A stretch of 64,000 bases of DNA from positions 744,001 through 808,000 of the forward strand of contig JADJGA010000011.1 in assembly GCA_016708265.1 (NCBI GenBank), read 5' to 3'. The first letter of the stretch is position 1. Every line of letters starts with the position of its first letter. The stretch comes from Saprospiraceae bacterium. Lineage in GTDB: Bacteria; Bacteroidota; Bacteroidia; Chitinophagales; Saprospiraceae. Shown in pieces: positions 63,238 through 64,000 of this stretch. The notes beneath the pieces were generated by a model. It was not told the DNA's origin. It did not search any database and saw only the letters and a list, made by a program, of their open reading frames with translations. The translations under genes and the position numbers were made by a program.

Positions 63238-64000
63238 TTAGTTTGGAGCTATCATTGTGACTGTACCAGAGCCACCTTTATAATAAAGAGCACCATCTGA
63301 ACCATGAAATATTTTTCCATTAGCAACACCAACACCATCAGTAGGATATTGTATTGAAAATCCAATTTGACCTCCAATTATCAATTCTTGTATTGAAAAA
63401 TCACCACCAATTAAAGGTGTTTCAGTATTTGTATTTGCAATAATTAACTTATTATTTTGACCTCTATATGACTCTGCATTTCCTGCTTCATTACCTATAT
63501 AAACATTTCCATTTCCAATCCCATTGACTTGGCCAGCACGAAAGCCTAATGCTGTATTACTATTACCCTCCCCATTTATAGAAACAGCTACTCCGTCACC
63601 TGTAGCTGGAGTACCATTATAAATAAATTGTAAATCTAAAGTATTTGAGGCTGCTCCTATTGATACCCAATCTGTTGATCCTACATGATGTATTTGATAT
63701 GTCTGGTTTAATATCAGTTGTGTTAAAGGAACAGTATTCAATGAATACAAAGAAAATGAACTAACAGCTGTATTTTCAGAACCATCCCTATTATCATGCA
63801 AAGATTGTTTACCTATGACAACATTATTAGATCCAGTACTTGTTCTATCTGCTGCCGATTCACCAATCATTGTATTATTTGAAGATAAAACATTATATCC
63901 TGCTCGCCACCCAACCATTGTATTATCACTTCCAGTCAAATTATAATATAAGGCATTTGACCCAATTCCTGTATTTCTAAAACCTGTGGTATTCTTCCAC
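63238..64000 (-). CDS. Surface protein with NT-x-IG head-type repeats, 5' partial
   Basis: The frame is open to the right edge; residues GFRNTGIGSNALYYNLTGSD precede the TTG at 63939, so the start is outside. Repeats of about 14 residues with N-T/N-x-(I/V/M)-G (SDNTMVGWRAG, SNNTMIGESA, SNNVVIGKQS, SNTALGFRAG, GNVYIGNEAG) resemble the beta-roll head repeats of trimeric adhesins and phage tail-fibre proteins. A ~60-residue segment without repeats (63575-63755) interrupts them. The C-terminus ends FHGSDGALYYKGGSGTVTMIAPN. It is likely an exported structural or adhesive protein. Confidence 0.75.
   Translation of the reverse strand, partial: WKNTTGFRNTGIGSNALYYNLTGSDNTMVGWRAGYNVLSSNNTMIGESAADRTSTGSNNVVIGKQSLHDNRDGSENTAVSSFSLYSLNTVPLTQLILNQTYQIHHVGSTDWVSIGAASNTLDLQFIYNGTPATGDGVAVSINGEGNSNTALGFRAGQVNGIGNGNVYIGNEAGNAESYRGQNNKLIIANTNTETPLIGGDFSIQELIIGGQIGFSIQYPTDGVGVANGKIFHGSDGALYYKGGSGTVTMIAPN

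Overview
The window comes from the chromosome of a low-GC member of the Bacteroidota, most likely a Saprospiria/Saprospiraceae-type organism. The evidence is two SusC/SusD outer-membrane uptake loci, a protein with a type IX secretion C-terminal domain, HYR/dockerin-type surface proteins, DUF4294, a fused alpha-beta 2-oxoacid dehydrogenase E1, and promoters of the Bacteroidota form TTTG-N20-21-TAnnTTTG. LPS genes (rfaE2, kdsB), a mevalonate-pathway gene (mvaD) and menD fit a Gram-negative, menaquinone-using cell. There are no rRNA genes, CRISPR arrays, phage genes or transposases; one tRNA (His) is present.

Layout. 0-3.6 kb: the end of an unusual subtilase-GH9 cellulase fusion, then a small membrane protein overlapping a lone ABC ATPase. 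3.7-5.6 kb (minus): mvaD and a DUF4294 protein. 5.7-10.7 kb (plus): a tight run of panD, a flippase-like membrane protein, rfaE2, Nif3, a zinc-ribbon coiled-coil protein split by a frameshift, and a TPR protein. 10.9-12.5 kb: a pair of coiled-coil proteins, one membrane-anchored and PspA-like. 12.8-16.7 kb: E1 dehydrogenase, a glycosyltransferase and a small monooxygenase-fold protein. 16.9-18.4 kb: tRNA-His and a large helical protein. 18.8-31.3 kb: a T9SS-secreted dockerin protein, then housekeeping genes (mutS, TrmH-type methyltransferase, miaA, tatC, thioredoxin, der) and the dTDP-rhamnose genes rfbC-rfbD.

31.7-42.4 kb holds two SusC/SusD loci whose 5' leaders and terminators are nearly the same, so they look duplicated. 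42.5-54.2 kb: an HYR/dockerin protein without a sorting domain, an SPFH/ribbon-helix-helix pair, ychF, a LysM protein, kdsB, a beta-propeller lipoprotein preceded by a cobalamin-riboswitch-like leader, a calcineurin-like phosphoesterase, a C69 dipeptidase and an EGF-like lipoprotein.

54.2-62.9 kb (minus) carries a GNAT acetyltransferase, menD and then a surface-polysaccharide locus: SDR epimerase, LegC-like aminotransferase, epimerase remnant, two hexapeptide acyltransferases and an O-antigen ligase/polymerase. This locus is damaged or mis-sequenced: two genes are frameshifted at A-runs, a wecB-like gene is reduced to a remnant around a 13-base G tract, and a 1.5 kb block with a DUF4143 ATPase sits between 78-bp direct repeats. 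The window ends in a partial surface protein built of short 'NT-x-IG'-type repeats.

The most notable points are the protease-cellulase fusion, the repeat-flanked DUF4143 block with its 26-bp palindrome, the riboswitch-like leader at 49.7-49.84 kb, and three frameshifts each repaired by one extra A (the zinc-ribbon case lies on a classical -1 slippery heptamer).
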